From positions 310,189 through 374,188 of the forward strand of contig NZ_VUJW01000001.1 of assembly GCF_008373765.1 (NCBI RefSeq): a stretch of DNA of 64,000 bases. The letters run 5' to 3'. Below are positions 7,152-16,832 of this stretch, piece by piece (position 1 is the first letter of the stretch; the number at the start of each line of letters is the position of its first letter). Origin of the DNA: Nocardioides antri. Its GTDB lineage: Bacteria; Actinomycetota; Actinomycetes; Propionibacteriales; Nocardioidaceae. The translations under genes and the position numbers were made by a program. The notes beneath the pieces were generated by a model that was not told where the DNA came from, made no database searches, and was given only the letters and a program-made list of their open reading frames with translations.

Positions 7152-8260
7152 AGGCCCGTCCCGGCGCGGATGTCGGAGACGACGTCGGTGAGTGCCGCGC
7201 AGAACTCGTCGACCTCGTCGTCGGTCGTGTCGCGACGCAGGGAGACCCGCACGTTGCCGTGGGTGAGTGCGCCCATCGCGGCCAGCACGTGGCTCGGCTC
7301 GAGGGTCGACGCCGTGCAGGCCGAGCCGCTGGCGACCCCGAACCCGCGCCGGTCGAGGCCGGTCACCAGCTCGTCGCCGCCCACGTAGAGACAGGAGAAC
7401 GTCACGAGGTGCGGCAGCCGGTCGACCGGGTCGCCGACCACCTCGGTGTCGGGGAGCGCCGCGGCGGCGGCCCGGATCCGGTCGACGAGGCGGTGCTGCC
7501 GGGCAGCGGTCTCCTCCCGCTCGGCGAGCACCGCCTGGAGCGCGGCGGCGGCGGCCAGCGCGGCGGGCACGGCGGCCTCCCCGAGCTGGTCGAGGCCGTC
7601 GTCCCCGGGGAACGGGGTCGTCCAGCGCGCCGATCGGCGTACGGCGAGCACGCCCACGCCCGCCGGACCTCCCCACTTGTGCGCCGACGCCGCCAGCGCA
7701 GACCACCGGGTGGGCAGCGGGAGCCGGCCGACCGAGGCGGCGGCGTCGACGAAGAGCGGCACGCCGTCGGGCAGGTCGAGCTGGTCGACTGGCTGGACCG
7801 TGCCCACCTCCTGGTTGGCCGCCTGGAGCGCGACGACGGCGACGCCCGCCCGCCGTGCGGCGGCGTCGACGGCGGCCGGCTCCACCCGGCCGAGGGCGTC
7901 GACCGGGACCACCGCGTGGCCGGGGGAGTCCTGCCAGGCCACCGCGTGGAGCACGGAGGAGTGCTCGACGGCGCCGTGCACGATGCCGGTGGCCGAGCGG
8001 GCCCGGACCAGGCCCAGCAGGCCGCGGTGGACGGCGTCGGTGCCCGACGCGGCGAAGCCGACCTCGTCCGCGCGGGCGCCGAGGCACTCCGCGACGACGG
8101 CCCGGGCGTTGTCGAGCAGCAGGCGCGCCTCCCGGCCGGCCCGGTGGAGGCGGCGGGGGTCGGCGTACCCCCGTTCGAGCGCCGCGAGCAGGGTCTCCCG
8201 GGCGGCGGGATGCAGCGGCTCGGCAGACGCCGAGTCGAGGTAGCCACGGGCGCTGGTCAC
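7148..8260 (-). CDS. Cysteine desulfurase (class V aminotransferase, NifS-like)
   Basis: A PLP enzyme that removes sulfur from cysteine as a protein persulfide. The 370-residue product has the PLP lysine in ASAHKWGGPAG (K195) and the catalytic cysteine in ASGSACTAS (C315) on the mobile loop. The N-terminus, YLDSASAEPLHPAA, matches the family. It forms a two-gene operon with the TusA-like protein. The GTG at 8260 follows TACATT by six nucleotides; an earlier in-frame GTG at 8266 lies inside the spacer. In M. tuberculosis asnB sits between the kinase and ctaC; here this sulfur pair takes that place. Confidence 0.9.
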   Translation of the reverse strand: MTSARGYLDSASAEPLHPAARETLLAALERGYADPRRLHRAGREARLLLDNARAVVAECLGARADEVGFAASGTDAVHRGLLGLVRARSATGIVHGAVEHSSVLHAVAWQDSPGHAVVPVDALGRVEPAAVDAAARRAGVAVVALQAANQEVGTVQPVDQLDLPDGVPLFVDAAASVGRLPLPTRWSALAASAHKWGGPAGVGVLAVRRSARWTTPFPGDDGLDQLGEAAVPAALAAAAALQAVLAEREETAARQHRLVDRIRAAAAALPDTEVVGDPVDRLPHLVTFSCLYVGGDELVTGLDRRGFGVASGSACTASTLEPSHVLAAMGALTHGNVRVSLRRDTTDDEVDEFCAALTDVVSDIRAGTGL

Positions 8261-8266
8261 GCTCAC

Positions 8267-8272
8267 AATGTA
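8267..8272 (-). promoter_or_regulatory. Leaderless -10 box (TACATT) of the desulfurase-tusA operon
   Basis: TACATT on the minus strand ends six nucleotides before the GTG at 8260 and selects that start over GTG 8266. Confidence 0.6.
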
Positions 8273-8363
8273 GTAGTGCCACGTTTCAGACCCGGCGCTC
8301 TGAGGGCGGTCGGGGTCCGCTAGTGTTCGCTGGAGTTGTGACCCTCGAGAGGAAGGCTCGTTC

Positions 8364-9254
8364 GTGGGCTTGAGGCACCCCGAGCGCACGGGTGGATCGG
8401 CCCGGCGCATGCGCCGCGCTGCCGTTCTGGTCGGCGTCGTCGTACTCGCGCTGGGCCTGACCGGCTGTTCGGATGAAACAGAGGCGGGCCGGCTGGCGAT
8501 GCCCTCTCCGGTGACGGAGGAGGGGCAGCAGATCCTGGACCTGTGGCAGGGGTCGTGGATCGCCGCGCTCGCCACCGGGGTCGTCACCTGGGGGCTGATC
8601 CTCGGGGCGGTGGTCTTCTTCCGGCGGCGCAGCGACGACGAGATCCCGATCCAGACGCGCTACAACCTGCCGATCGAGATCTTCTACACGATCTTCCCGA
8701 TCATCATGGTGATCGTGTTCTTCTCGCACACCGTGCGGGTGCAGAACGTCGCGCTCGAGGTCGAGCCCGACCCGGACGTCGAGGTGCTGGTCGTCGGCCA
8801 GAAGTGGCAGTGGACCTTCAACTACCCCGAGTCGGTCGACGCGGCGGAGGGCTCAAACGTCTTCGTGTCCGGCACGGGCGAGGACATGCCCGACCTGGTC
8901 CTCCCGGTCGACAGCCGGATCGAGTTCCAGCTCTACAGCCCCGACGTCATCCACGACTTCGGCATCCCGGCGTTCGCCATGCGGATGGACGTCGTCCCCG
9001 GTCGCGACAACATGTTCCAGGTCACGACCACCGAGACCGGTGAGTTCGCCGGCAAGTGCTACGAGCTGTGCGGCACCTACCACTCCCGGATGCTGTTCAA
9101 CGTCAAGGTCGTCTCCCAGGAGGAGTACGACGCCTACCTGGCCGAGCTCGCCGCCGACCCCGACCACGTGAGCGAGGAGCCCGTCGTCGGCGGTGCCTAC
9201 GCGAACACGCCGGTCCTCGAAGACGTGAACAACAGCGAGGAGGACACCGAGTGA
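8364..9254 (+). CDS. ctaC: Cytochrome c oxidase subunit II (CtaC), lipoprotein
   Basis: Subunit II receives electrons from cytochrome c through the binuclear CuA centre of aa3 oxidase. The 296-residue precursor has a lipoprotein signal ending LTGC (Cys35), two transmembrane helices (about 62-85 and 105-122) and an extracytoplasmic cupredoxin domain. CuA ligands are visible as H197 and C232-x3-C236-x3-H240-x2-M243 in [13 protein letters not shown]. The GTG start at 8364 follows the ribosome site GAGAGGAAGG; a TAGTGT -10 box lies at 8321. Its stop overlaps the ctaD start (GTGA), making ctaC-ctaD-ctaF a tight operon. Confidence 0.96.
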   Translation: MGLRHPERTGGSARRMRRAAVLVGVVVLALGLTGCSDETEAGRLAMPSPVTEEGQQILDLWQGSWIAALATGVVTWGLILGAVVFFRRRSDDEIPIQTRYNLPIEIFYTIFPIIMVIVFFSHTVRVQNVALEVEPDPDVEVLVVGQKWQWTFNYPESVDAAEGSNVFVSGTGEDMPDLVLPVDSRIEFQLYSPDVIHDFGIPAFAMRMDVVPGRDNMFQVTTTETGEFAGKCYELCGTYHSRMLFNVKVVSQEEYDAYLAELAADPDHVSEEPVVGGAYANTPVLEDVNNSEEDTE

Positions 9255-11044
9255 CCGCCACCGTCGCGCGTTCCGCGGAGCTCACCGAGCGCAAGCCGCT
9301 CGGCCAGATGGTGGTGCGCGTCATGACCACCACCGATCACAAGCTGATCGGCAACCTCTACTTCACGACGTCGCTCGCCTGGTTCATGGCCGGCGGCATC
9401 ATGGCGCTGCTCATGCGCTCCGAGCTGGCCTACCCGGGCAGCCAGGTGGTGAACGAGGAGACGTTCAACCAGCTGTTCACGATGCACGGCACGATCATGC
9501 TGCTGCTGTTCGCGACGCCGCTGTTCTTCGCCTTCGGCAACGCGATCATGCCGCTGCAGATCGGCGCCCCCGACGTCGCGTTCCCGCGGCTCAACATGTT
9601 CAGCTACTGGCTCTACCTGTTCGGTGGCCTGATCGCCGCGGCCGGCTTCCTCACCCCGCAGGGCGCGGCGTCGTTCGGCTGGTTCGCCTACACCCCGCTG
9701 TCGGACTCGGTGAACAGCCCCGGCGTCGGCGGCGACCTGTGGATCATGGGCCTCTGGATGGCCGGTCTCGGCACCATCCTCGGCGCGGTCAACTTCATCA
9801 CCACGATCATCTGCATGCGTGCCCCCGGCATGACCATGTTCCGGATGTCGATCTTCACGTGGACGGTGCTGATCACCAGCCTGCTCGTGCTGATCGCGTT
9901 CCCGGTGCTCGCCGGCGCGCTGCTCTCGCTCGAGGCCGACCGCCAGCTCGGGGCCCACGTGTTCGACCCGTCCCACGGCGGCGCGATCCTCTGGCAGCAC
10001 CTGTTCTGGTTCTTCGGGCACCCCGAGGTCTACATCATCGCGCTGCCGTTCTTCGGCATCGTGTCGGAGATCCTGCCGGTCTTCAGCCGCAAGCCGATCT
10101 TCGGCTACGTCGGCCTGGTCGGCGCGACCATGGGCATCGCGATCCTGTCGGTGGCGGTGTGGGCGCACCACATGTTCGTCACCGGAGCGGTCAACCTGCC
10201 GTTCTTCTCCGGCATGACCTTCCTGATCGCGGTCCCGACCGGTGTGAAGTTCTTCAACTGGATCGGCACCATGTGGGGCGGCTCCGTGCGGATGGACACG
10301 CCGATGCTGTGGTCGGTCGGCTTCCTCACGACGTTCCTCTTCGGTGGCCTGACCGGCATCATCCTGGCCAGCCCGCCGCTCGACTTCCACGTCTCCGACT
10401 CCTACTTCGTGGTGGCGCACTTCCACTACACGGTGTTCGGCACGGTCGTGTTCGCGATGTTCGCCGGCTTCTACTTCTGGTGGCCCAAGCTCACCGGCAA
10501 GATGCTCGACGAGCGGCTCGGCAAGATCCACTTCTGGCTGCTGTTCATCGGCTTCCACACGACGTTCCTGATCCAGCACTGGCTCGGCGTCGAGGGCATG
10601 CCGCGGCGCTACGCCGACTACCTGCCGGGTGACGGCTTCACGACGCTCAACCAGATCTCGACGATCGGTGCGTTCATCCTCGCCTCGTCGATGCTGCCGT
10701 TCTTCTACAACGTCTGGATCACCCGGAATACGCAGCCCGTCGGCGTCGACGACCCGTGGGGCTGGGGCCGCTCGCTCGAGTGGGCGACCAGCTGCCCGCC
10801 GCCGCGCCACAACTTCCACAGCCTGCCCCGGATCCGCTCGGAGTCCCCGGCGTTCGACCTCCACCACCCGGAGATCGCGGCGATCGAGATCGACGCCAAC
10901 CCGGCCGAGACCACCGGCAAGCTGGTGGACGCACCGGAGGCACGCGGCCGGGGGGAGCACATCGCCCAGCAGCAGGCCAAGAAGGACGCCGGCGACCCCG
11001 ACAGCCACAGCTACCGTCACGACGCCACGGAGGATGAGGTCTGA
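9251..11044 (+). CDS. ctaD: Cytochrome c oxidase subunit I (CtaD)
   Basis: The haem-copper catalytic subunit of aa3 oxidase, reducing O2 to water and pumping protons. The 597-residue product has twelve hydrophobic helices and the family residues: FTMHGTIML (haem a ligand), [15 protein letters not shown] (CuB His with the cross-linked Tyr), WAHHMFVTG (two CuB His) and [10 protein letters not shown] (haem ligands). The C-terminal tail after residue 540 is hydrophilic. The start is GTG at 9251, overlapping the ctaC TGA by four bases; its own TGA overlaps the ctaF ATG by one base. The function is secure. Confidence 0.97.
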   Translation: MTATVARSAELTERKPLGQMVVRVMTTTDHKLIGNLYFTTSLAWFMAGGIMALLMRSELAYPGSQVVNEETFNQLFTMHGTIMLLLFATPLFFAFGNAIMPLQIGAPDVAFPRLNMFSYWLYLFGGLIAAAGFLTPQGAASFGWFAYTPLSDSVNSPGVGGDLWIMGLWMAGLGTILGAVNFITTIICMRAPGMTMFRMSIFTWTVLITSLLVLIAFPVLAGALLSLEADRQLGAHVFDPSHGGAILWQHLFWFFGHPEVYIIALPFFGIVSEILPVFSRKPIFGYVGLVGATMGIAILSVAVWAHHMFVTGAVNLPFFSGMTFLIAVPTGVKFFNWIGTMWGGSVRMDTPMLWSVGFLTTFLFGGLTGIILASPPLDFHVSDSYFVVAHFHYTVFGTVVFAMFAGFYFWWPKLTGKMLDERLGKIHFWLLFIGFHTTFLIQHWLGVEGMPRRYADYLPGDGFTTLNQISTIGAFILASSMLPFFYNVWITRNTQPVGVDDPWGWGRSLEWATSCPPPRHNFHSLPRIRSESPAFDLHHPEIAAIEIDANPAETTGKLVDAPEARGRGEHIAQQQAKKDAGDPDSHSYRHDATEDEV

Positions 11045-11460
11045 TGAAGGTCGAGGCATGGCTCTTCGGCATCACCACCGTCTTCCTGGTGCTGGTCACC
11101 CCGGCCTACTGGTTCATCACCGAGACCGGTGACACCGGCGCCGACTGGACCGGCACCTCCGCCCTGGTGATGACCACGCTGCTGACGGCGATGGTCACCC
11201 TGTACCTCGGGTTCCACGCCCAGCGGATGAACCCCCGGCCCGAGGACCGTACCGACGGTGAGATCGCCGACGGCGCCGGTGAGCTGGGTTTCTTCCCGCC
11301 GTACTCCTGGTGGCCGTTCTGGTGCGCCTGCACGCTCGGCATCATCGTGCTCGCCCTCGCCGTCACCGCCTGGTGGCTGGTGGTCCTGGGCTCGGCCCTC
11401 GGCGTCCTGGCGCTCTCGGGATTCATCTTCGAGTACTACCGCGGCGAGCACGCGCACTGA
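11044..11460 (+). CDS. ctaF: Cytochrome c oxidase subunit IV, actinobacterial CtaF
   Basis: A 138-residue membrane protein with two pairs of hydrophobic helices (about 5-25, 38-55 and 93-135) separated by a soluble loop that contains MNPRPEDRTDGEIADG. This loop and the FFPPYSWWPFWCA segment are typical of the actinobacterial aa3 accessory subunit (Rv2199c type), a structural part of the bcc-aa3 supercomplex. Its ATG shares one base with the ctaD stop. Adenosine-kinase-type PfkB, ctaC, ctaD and ctaF together repeat the mycobacterial arrangement apart from ctaD. Confidence 0.92.
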   Translation: MKVEAWLFGITTVFLVLVTPAYWFITETGDTGADWTGTSALVMTTLLTAMVTLYLGFHAQRMNPRPEDRTDGEIADGAGELGFFPPYSWWPFWCACTLGIIVLALAVTAWWLVVLGSALGVLALSGFIFEYYRGEHAH

Positions 11461-11627
11461 GCCACCTCGTCCGAGGGGCGGGTGACAGCATCACACCGGC
11501 GCCGGGTTGCCAGCGCGACGCGTGAGATAGGCGACGTGCGAGAAGTCAGGATCGCCTGGGGTGCCGGGTTACCCTTTTGGTCCGGCGACTCCGCCGGCTG
11601 ACCACCCTCGCAAAGGACATCTCTCGC

Positions 11628-12851
11628 ATGCATGCCCTGTCGACCCGCGCTCGTCGCACCCGCTCCGCGTACCGTCGCGGTCTTGCCGGGCTGGCCGTCA
11701 CCGCTGTGCTGCTCAGTGGCTGCAGTGCTGCCGAGGATGCCATTTCGGCGGCCGGCGGCGGCGACGACAGCGAGACCACGGCTCCGGCGTCCGCACAGGC
11801 GCTGCTGAAGACGAGCGTCAAGAAGGGTGCGACCGACGTCCCCGTCGACACGGAACTGAAGGTGACGGCCAAGGACGCCACGCTGACCAAGGTCACCGTG
11901 AGCCAGCCGTCCGGCGAGCTGCCCGGCACGATCTCCGACGACGGCTCTCGCTGGACCGCCGACGACCTCCTCGAGCCGGGCGTCACCTACACCGTGAAGT
12001 CCGTGGGCAAGGACGCCGAAGGCGAGACCGTCCGCAGGACGTCCAGCTTCACCACCGAGACGCTCACCCTCGACCAGCAGACCTATCCCTCGGTCGCCCC
12101 GCTCGACGGCGAGACCGTCGGCGTCGGCATGCCGGTCGTCGTCACCTTCGACATCCCGGTGACCGACCAGGCGGCCTTCGAGCGCAACATGCACGTCACG
12201 ACCACCCCGAAGCAGACCGGAATCTGGCGCTGGGTGAGCAGCACCGAGGCGCACTACCGGCCGAAGACCTACTGGCAGGCGGGCACCGAGGTCAGTGTCG
12301 ACCTCGACATCAACGGTGTCGACGCGGGTGCCGGCATCTACGGCCAGGAGGACCGCCAGGTCGACTTCTCGGTCGGCGACGCCCACGTCTACGAGGTCAA
12401 CGCGCAGACCCACCAGATGAAGGTCTATTCGAACGGCTCGCTGCTCCGCACGATCCCGATCACCACCGGCAAGGAGGGGTTCACGACCCGGTCCGGCGTG
12501 AAGGTGATCATCGAGAAGTTCGACGTGAAGCGGATGAACTCCGAGACGATCGGCATCCCGGCCGGCTCCGCGGAGGCCTACGACATCGACGACGTCCAGT
12601 GGGCGATGCGTCTCACCTACTCCGGTGAGTTCATCCACGCCGCCCCGTGGTCGGTGGGCTCCCAGGGCAACGCCAACGTGTCCCACGGCTGCACCGGCAT
12701 GAGCACGGACAACGCCGCCTGGCTCTACGCCATGACCCTGCGGGGCGACGTGGTCGAGTACACCGGCACCGACCGGCCGATGGAGCCCGACAACGGCTAC
12801 GGCGACTGGAACATCCCGTGGTCGGAGTACCAGGCGGGCTCCGCGCTCTGA
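11628..12851 (+). CDS. L,D-transpeptidase lipoprotein with Ig-like domains
   Basis: A cell-wall enzyme that forms 3-3 crosslinks between peptidoglycan stems. The 407-residue precursor begins with a lipoprotein signal ending LSGC, then an acidic/Thr-rich linker, two Ig-like domains (about 60-260) and a C-terminal YkuD catalytic domain. Catalytic residues are visible: H337 in FIHAAPW, and H353 and C355 in VSHGCTGM. This is the LdtMt2-type architecture. The ATG at 11628 is chosen for an AAAGGA ribosome site ten nucleotides upstream and because the signal peptide follows at a normal distance; an in-frame upstream start at 11577 is less likely. The adjacency to cytochrome genes is conserved in actinobacteria but its reason is unknown. 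Confidence 0.92.
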   Translation: MHALSTRARRTRSAYRRGLAGLAVTAVLLSGCSAAEDAISAAGGGDDSETTAPASAQALLKTSVKKGATDVPVDTELKVTAKDATLTKVTVSQPSGELPGTISDDGSRWTADDLLEPGVTYTVKSVGKDAEGETVRRTSSFTTETLTLDQQTYPSVAPLDGETVGVGMPVVVTFDIPVTDQAAFERNMHVTTTPKQTGIWRWVSSTEAHYRPKTYWQAGTEVSVDLDINGVDAGAGIYGQEDRQVDFSVGDAHVYEVNAQTHQMKVYSNGSLLRTIPITTGKEGFTTRSGVKVIIEKFDVKRMNSETIGIPAGSAEAYDIDDVQWAMRLTYSGEFIHAAPWSVGSQGNANVSHGCTGMSTDNAAWLYAMTLRGDVVEYTGTDRPMEPDNGYGDWNIPWSEYQAGSAL

Positions 12852-12970
12852 CCCGGTAGGGCGGCCTCGTCCGATGGGGCCAGCCCCTGGCAGAGATCAT
12901 GCCTGCCAGCACGTTCAGGCCGTGCAGGACGGCCGCGTACGGCGTGATGTTCGTCATTCGTGGGAAAGGA

Positions 12971-13007
12971 CGAAGGCCCGCCCCCTCTGGGAGGGAGCGG
13001 GCCTTCG
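12971..13007. terminator. Convergent terminator between L,D-transpeptidase and qcrB
   Basis: A 17-bp stem with one mismatch, arms 12971-12987 and 12990-13007, GC-rich with a CGAAGGCCCGC base. It lies 17 nt past the qcrB stop and about 120 nt past the transpeptidase stop, so it can end both converging transcripts. The rest of 12852-13023 shows no convincing gene. Confidence 0.8.
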
Positions 13008-13023
13008 GCGTGCCGGCGGGGAC

Positions 13024-14757
13024 CTAGTGGTCCGAGCTCGGGCCGTGCTTGTTCGGGCCGGTCGCGATGTGGTGCTCCAGCTCGTGCAGCTCGTGCTCCG
13101 AGTGGTGCTGCGCCTCGTGCAGCTCCTCGGCGGTCGGCTTCTGCACGTTGTCGGCGAACATCAGCGCCGACAGCTTGGCCCGGATCTTCCTGGTCACCTC
13201 GGCCCGCTTGCCGCCCGGAGCGGCGACGCCCGTCCCGTCGGCCGAGCCGTTGGGGGAGTAGACCTCCTCCCGGTCGCGAGCGGTGAGGACGTAGGCCTTC
13301 GTCTCGTCGATCGGCAGGTGCTTCTCCGCGTAGCCGCCGTCCGGCGAACGGACGATGACACCGGTCTCGTAGCCGTGCAGGAGCTTCTCCTGGTCGTGCC
13401 GCTGGAGGGAGATGCACCAGCGGCGGGCGATGATGAACGCCAGGATCGGCCCGATGATGATCGCGGCCCGCAAGAAGTACGTGATCTGGTTGATGCTGAG
13501 GTGCATCTTGATCGCGATGATGTCGTTGCCGCCCGCGGCCCAGGCGAGGCCGTAGAAGGTGACCAGCGCGGCCATGACGGCCGTGCGGGTCGGGGCGTTG
13601 CGCGGGCGCTGGAGCAGGTGGTGCTCCCGCTTGTCGCCTGTCACCCACGCCTCGATGAACGGCAGCGCCATCAGCACCATGAGCAGCAGCGGCGGCGCGA
13701 TGAGGATCGGCAGCATGATGTTCCACGAGAGCGTCACGCCCCAGATATGGGTCTCCCACGGCGGGATGATCCGGAGGAGGCCGTCGGGCCAGCCCATGTA
13801 CCAGTCGGGCTGGGACCCAGCGGTGACCTTGGACGGGTCGTAGGGTCCGAACTTCCACACCGGGTTGAGCGTGAACAGGCCGCCGAGCAGCGCGGTCATG
13901 CCGAACACGATGAAGAAGAAGCCACCGGCCTTCGCCATGTAGATCGGCATCAGCGGGGGACCGACGACGTTGTCCTCGGTCTTGCCGGGCCCGGGCCAGT
14001 GCGTGTGCTTGTGGTAGACGACCAGGATCAGGTGGGCCGTGATCAGCGCGAGCAGGATGCCGGGGATGAGCAGGATGTGGATCGCGTAGAAGCGCGGGAT
14101 GATCTGGTCGCCCGGGAACTCGCCACCGAAGAGGAAGAACGACATGTAGGTGCCGATGACGGGGCTGGCCTTCATGAAGCCGTCCGCGGCCCGGACGCCG
14201 GTGCCGGACAGCAGGTCGTCGGGGAGCGAGTAGCCGGTGAAGCCCTCGATCGTGCCGAGCAGGAGCAGCAGGCAGCCGATGAGCCAGTTGACCTCACGCG
14301 GCTTGCGGAACGCGCCGGTGAGGAAGACCCGCATCAGGTGGATCATCATCGCGGCGATGAAGATCATGGCCGCCCAGTGGTGCATCTGCCGCATCAGCAG
14401 GCCGCCGCGGACGTCGAAGGAGATCTCCAGGGTCGACGCCATCGCCCGCGACATGTGGACGCCGCGCAGCGGGTCGTAGGACCCGTTGTACTGGACCTCG
14501 GCCATGCTCGGGTCGAAGAACAGCGTGAGGAACACGCCGGTCAGCAGCAGGACCACGAAGCTCCACAGCGCGATCTCGCCGAGCATGAAGGACCAGTGGT
14601 CGGGGAAGACCTTGCGCAGGGACATGCCCTTGGTGGCCTTCGCGAGGCCGAGCCGTTCGTCGGCCCAGGTCGCGACGGCACCGGCAGCCTTGGCGCTCCG
14701 CTTCGGGGTCGCGGGCTCCGTGCCGTTCGTCGAAGCGACGTCAGCGGTCTTCATCAT
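13024..14757 (-). CDS. qcrB: Menaquinol-cytochrome c reductase cytochrome b subunit
   Basis: The diheme quinol-oxidising core of the bcc complex. The 577-residue membrane protein shows the haem-ligand helices: RQMHHWAAMIF, an HLMRVF segment, then HILLIPG and HLILVVYHKH. The long hydrophilic C-terminal extension (about 430-577) is typical of actinobacterial QcrB. The PPWETHIWG element is near the Qo site. The ATG at 14757 overlaps the qcrA TGA by one base; a second ATG follows directly at 14754. It is the last gene of the ctaE-qcrC-qcrA-qcrB operon and is followed by a terminator. Confidence 0.96.
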   Translation of the reverse strand: MMKTADVASTNGTEPATPKRSAKAAGAVATWADERLGLAKATKGMSLRKVFPDHWSFMLGEIALWSFVVLLLTGVFLTLFFDPSMAEVQYNGSYDPLRGVHMSRAMASTLEISFDVRGGLLMRQMHHWAAMIFIAAMMIHLMRVFLTGAFRKPREVNWLIGCLLLLLGTIEGFTGYSLPDDLLSGTGVRAADGFMKASPVIGTYMSFFLFGGEFPGDQIIPRFYAIHILLIPGILLALITAHLILVVYHKHTHWPGPGKTEDNVVGPPLMPIYMAKAGGFFFIVFGMTALLGGLFTLNPVWKFGPYDPSKVTAGSQPDWYMGWPDGLLRIIPPWETHIWGVTLSWNIMLPILIAPPLLLMVLMALPFIEAWVTGDKREHHLLQRPRNAPTRTAVMAALVTFYGLAWAAGGNDIIAIKMHLSINQITYFLRAAIIIGPILAFIIARRWCISLQRHDQEKLLHGYETGVIVRSPDGGYAEKHLPIDETKAYVLTARDREEVYSPNGSADGTGVAAPGGKRAEVTRKIRAKLSALMFADNVQKPTAEELHEAQHHSEHELHELEHHIATGPNKHGPSSDH

Positions 14758-15896
14758 CAGTCACCTTCCGCAAAGCGGTCGCGTTCGTAGTCACGTTCCC
14801 AGTAGCTGGGTCCGACCGGTTCGGTGAAGTCGCTCTGCGCGACCAGGTAGCCCTGCTCGTCGATCTCGATCGGCAGCTGCGGGAGCGGCCGGCCGGCCGG
14901 GCCGAAGACGACTCGTCCGGAGTCGGCGAGGTCGAACGTCGACTGGTGGCACGGGCAGAGCAGGTGGTGGGTCGTCCGCTCGTTCAAGGAGATCGGGCAG
15001 CCGACGTGGGTGCAGATCTTCGAGTAGGCGACGATGCCGTTGACGTCCCAGTCCTCGCGGCCCTTGCCCGGCTTGATGTCGGCCGGCTCCATCCGGAGGA
15101 GGATGAGCGACGCCTTGCTCTTGTGGATCTGGAGCTCGGTGCCCTCGACGTCGGCGTGCTCCAAGTAGTAGCGGCCGGGGTTGAACAGCGCCTCCGGCTG
15201 CGCGTTGACGAGGTCGCCGATCTCGAGGTCCGACGCGAGAATCGGGGTGCCGATCGCGTCGCGCGAGATCCGCATCTTCGGGACCTGGACGGTGACTTCC
15301 TTGCCGTTCTCGACGATCTTGATCTCGCGGCCGCCCTGGCCCCAGATCGTGTGCTCGAGCTTGTCGCCCGGCAGCGTGCCGAGGTCGCGGAGCATCACCA
15401 GCGGGCCGATGCTGACCAGACCGAGTGCGGCGAGCGCGGAGTTGCGGACGAGCGGCCTGCGCGCGATGCCGGTCTCCTCGTAGCCGATCTTGAGGTCCGC
15501 GAGGGCCCGCTCCCGGTCCGCCTCCTCGGAGTAGGACGGGTGGCGCGCCTCGACGAGCTCGTGGTCGCCCATCAGCTTGCGCGCCCACTGGATGATCGCG
15601 ATGCCGATGAAGAGCAGCGCGCCGGCGAGGGTGGCGCCGAGCGCGACGGTGGAGGCGCCGAGCCCACCGATCACGTGCCAGCTGTCGCCGACGTCGTAGG
15701 TGAAGTAGGCGACGACGAAGAGGACGGTGCAGAGCGCGGAGAGCCCGAAGAGCGCGGCGATCTGGATCTCGGCCCGCTTCTCCTTCGCCGGGTCGACGTC
15801 GGTCGGCCGCGGCTGGTGCACGGGGAGACCGGGGTTCGGGATCGGCTCCTCGGGATCGAGCTGGCCGCCGTGCCCGTGCGGCTCGATGGTGGTCAC
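14757..15896 (-). CDS. qcrA: Rieske iron-sulfur subunit of the bcc complex
   Basis: Carries electrons from menaquinol to the c1-type haems. The 379-residue protein has three hydrophobic helices (about 46-66, 78-103 and 150-170), as in actinobacterial QcrA, and a C-terminal Rieske domain. The [2Fe-2S] ligands are C295 and H297 in CTHVGC, and C314 and H317 in CPCH; C300 and C316 would form the disulfide. The GTG start overlaps the qcrC TGA in a GTGA at 15893-15896. Cluster insertion probably depends on carriers such as the ErpA encoded upstream (inference). Confidence 0.96.
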   Translation of the reverse strand: MTTIEPHGHGGQLDPEEPIPNPGLPVHQPRPTDVDPAKEKRAEIQIAALFGLSALCTVLFVVAYFTYDVGDSWHVIGGLGASTVALGATLAGALLFIGIAIIQWARKLMGDHELVEARHPSYSEEADRERALADLKIGYEETGIARRPLVRNSALAALGLVSIGPLVMLRDLGTLPGDKLEHTIWGQGGREIKIVENGKEVTVQVPKMRISRDAIGTPILASDLEIGDLVNAQPEALFNPGRYYLEHADVEGTELQIHKSKASLILLRMEPADIKPGKGREDWDVNGIVAYSKICTHVGCPISLNERTTHHLLCPCHQSTFDLADSGRVVFGPAGRPLPQLPIEIDEQGYLVAQSDFTEPVGPSYWERDYERDRFAEGD

Positions 15897-16765
15897 GCGT
15901 CCGCCCCGTCCTTCTTGTTCGTGCGTGTCGTCTGTGCGGCGATCCAGATCGCGAACGCGACCAGGCCGCCGATGCCGATGAACCAGGCGACCATGCCCTC
16001 GCTCACCGGGCCGAGGCTGCCGAGCGTGAAGCCGCCGTAATTGGGCTGCTCGTCCAGCGTCTCGAGGTAGGCGATGACGGCCTTCTTGTCGTCCGGCGGG
16101 ATGTTGCCGTCGGAGAACGTGTCCATCGACTGCGGGCCCGTGAGCATCGCCTCGTAGATGTGCTTCGGCTCAACCCCGCGGATCTTCGGCGCGTAGCCGC
16201 CGCGCGGCATCGCGCCGCCGGAGCCCTCGAAGTTGTGGCACGCCGTGCAGTTGGCCAGGAAGATCTGTCCGCCGCGGACGACGTACTCCTCGTACTCCTC
16301 CTCCGACAGTGTGCTGGTGTCGTAGAGCTCGGGGTCCGGGATCTCAGGGCCGGTGCCGAGGCTGGCGACGTACGCCGACAGCGCCTCGATCTCCGCGTCG
16401 GTGTAGACGACCTCCTTGCGCGGGGCCTGGGCGCCCGGGGCGGCCATCGGCATCCGGCCGGTGCCGACCTGGAAGTCGACCGCCGCGGCGCCGACGTCGG
16501 TCAGCGCCGGGCCGTACTGGTCGCCGCCCTGGGTGAGGACGCCCTCACCGTTCTGGCCGTGGCAGAAGGCGCAGCCGACGAGGAAGAGCTCGCGGCCCTC
16601 CTTGACGAGCTCCTCCTGGCTCTCGGTGGAGTCGGCCTGCGCGGGCGCGAACGCGGCGTAGAGACCGCCGGTCAGCAGCAGACCGAGCAGGAGTACGACG
16701 AGGCCGGCGATCGGTCCGCGGCGGTACCGCGACAGGCGGCCGGCGGAGCGGTTCAGGAGGCGCAC
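15893..16765 (-). CDS. qcrC: Diheme cytochrome c subunit of the bcc complex
   Basis: The fused c-type cytochrome that replaces both cytochrome c1 and soluble cytochrome c in actinobacteria. The 290-residue protein has an N-terminal membrane helix (about 18-40), two CxxCH haem sites (CAFCH at 65-69 and CTACH near 170) and a C-terminal helix (about 255-280). The GTG at 16765 has AAGGA about seven nucleotides upstream. It lies 67 nt behind ctaE. Direct electron transfer to CuA of CtaC is expected from known bcc-aa3 supercomplexes. Confidence 0.95.
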   Translation of the reverse strand: MRLLNRSAGRLSRYRRGPIAGLVVLLLGLLLTGGLYAAFAPAQADSTESQEELVKEGRELFLVGCAFCHGQNGEGVLTQGGDQYGPALTDVGAAAVDFQVGTGRMPMAAPGAQAPRKEVVYTDAEIEALSAYVASLGTGPEIPDPELYDTSTLSEEEYEEYVVRGGQIFLANCTACHNFEGSGGAMPRGGYAPKIRGVEPKHIYEAMLTGPQSMDTFSDGNIPPDDKKAVIAYLETLDEQPNYGGFTLGSLGPVSEGMVAWFIGIGGLVAFAIWIAAQTTRTNKKDGADA

Positions 16766-16832
16766 ATTCAGTCCTTGCAGATCCGGAACGGACAGTTGGT
16801 CTTCGTCGGCAGTGTCGTGGGTGTCACGTCGC

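Noticed and set aside
8283-8587. N-terminal extension of the cysteine desulfurase up to 8587
   Set aside because: The extension would overlap the ctaC start on the other strand and has no family similarity; the TACATT box marks the GTG at 8260.
9197-11059. 620-codon minus-strand frame over ctaD
   Set aside because: Antisense shadow of a strongly conserved gene, with acidic/His low-complexity composition and no domain.
12631-12957. Possible small minus-strand gene starting MTNITPYAAVLHG
   Set aside because: Only the first 25 residues look protein-like; most of it is antisense to the L,D-transpeptidase gene and Arg/Pro-rich, and there is no -10 box at the leaderless position or Shine-Dalgarno.
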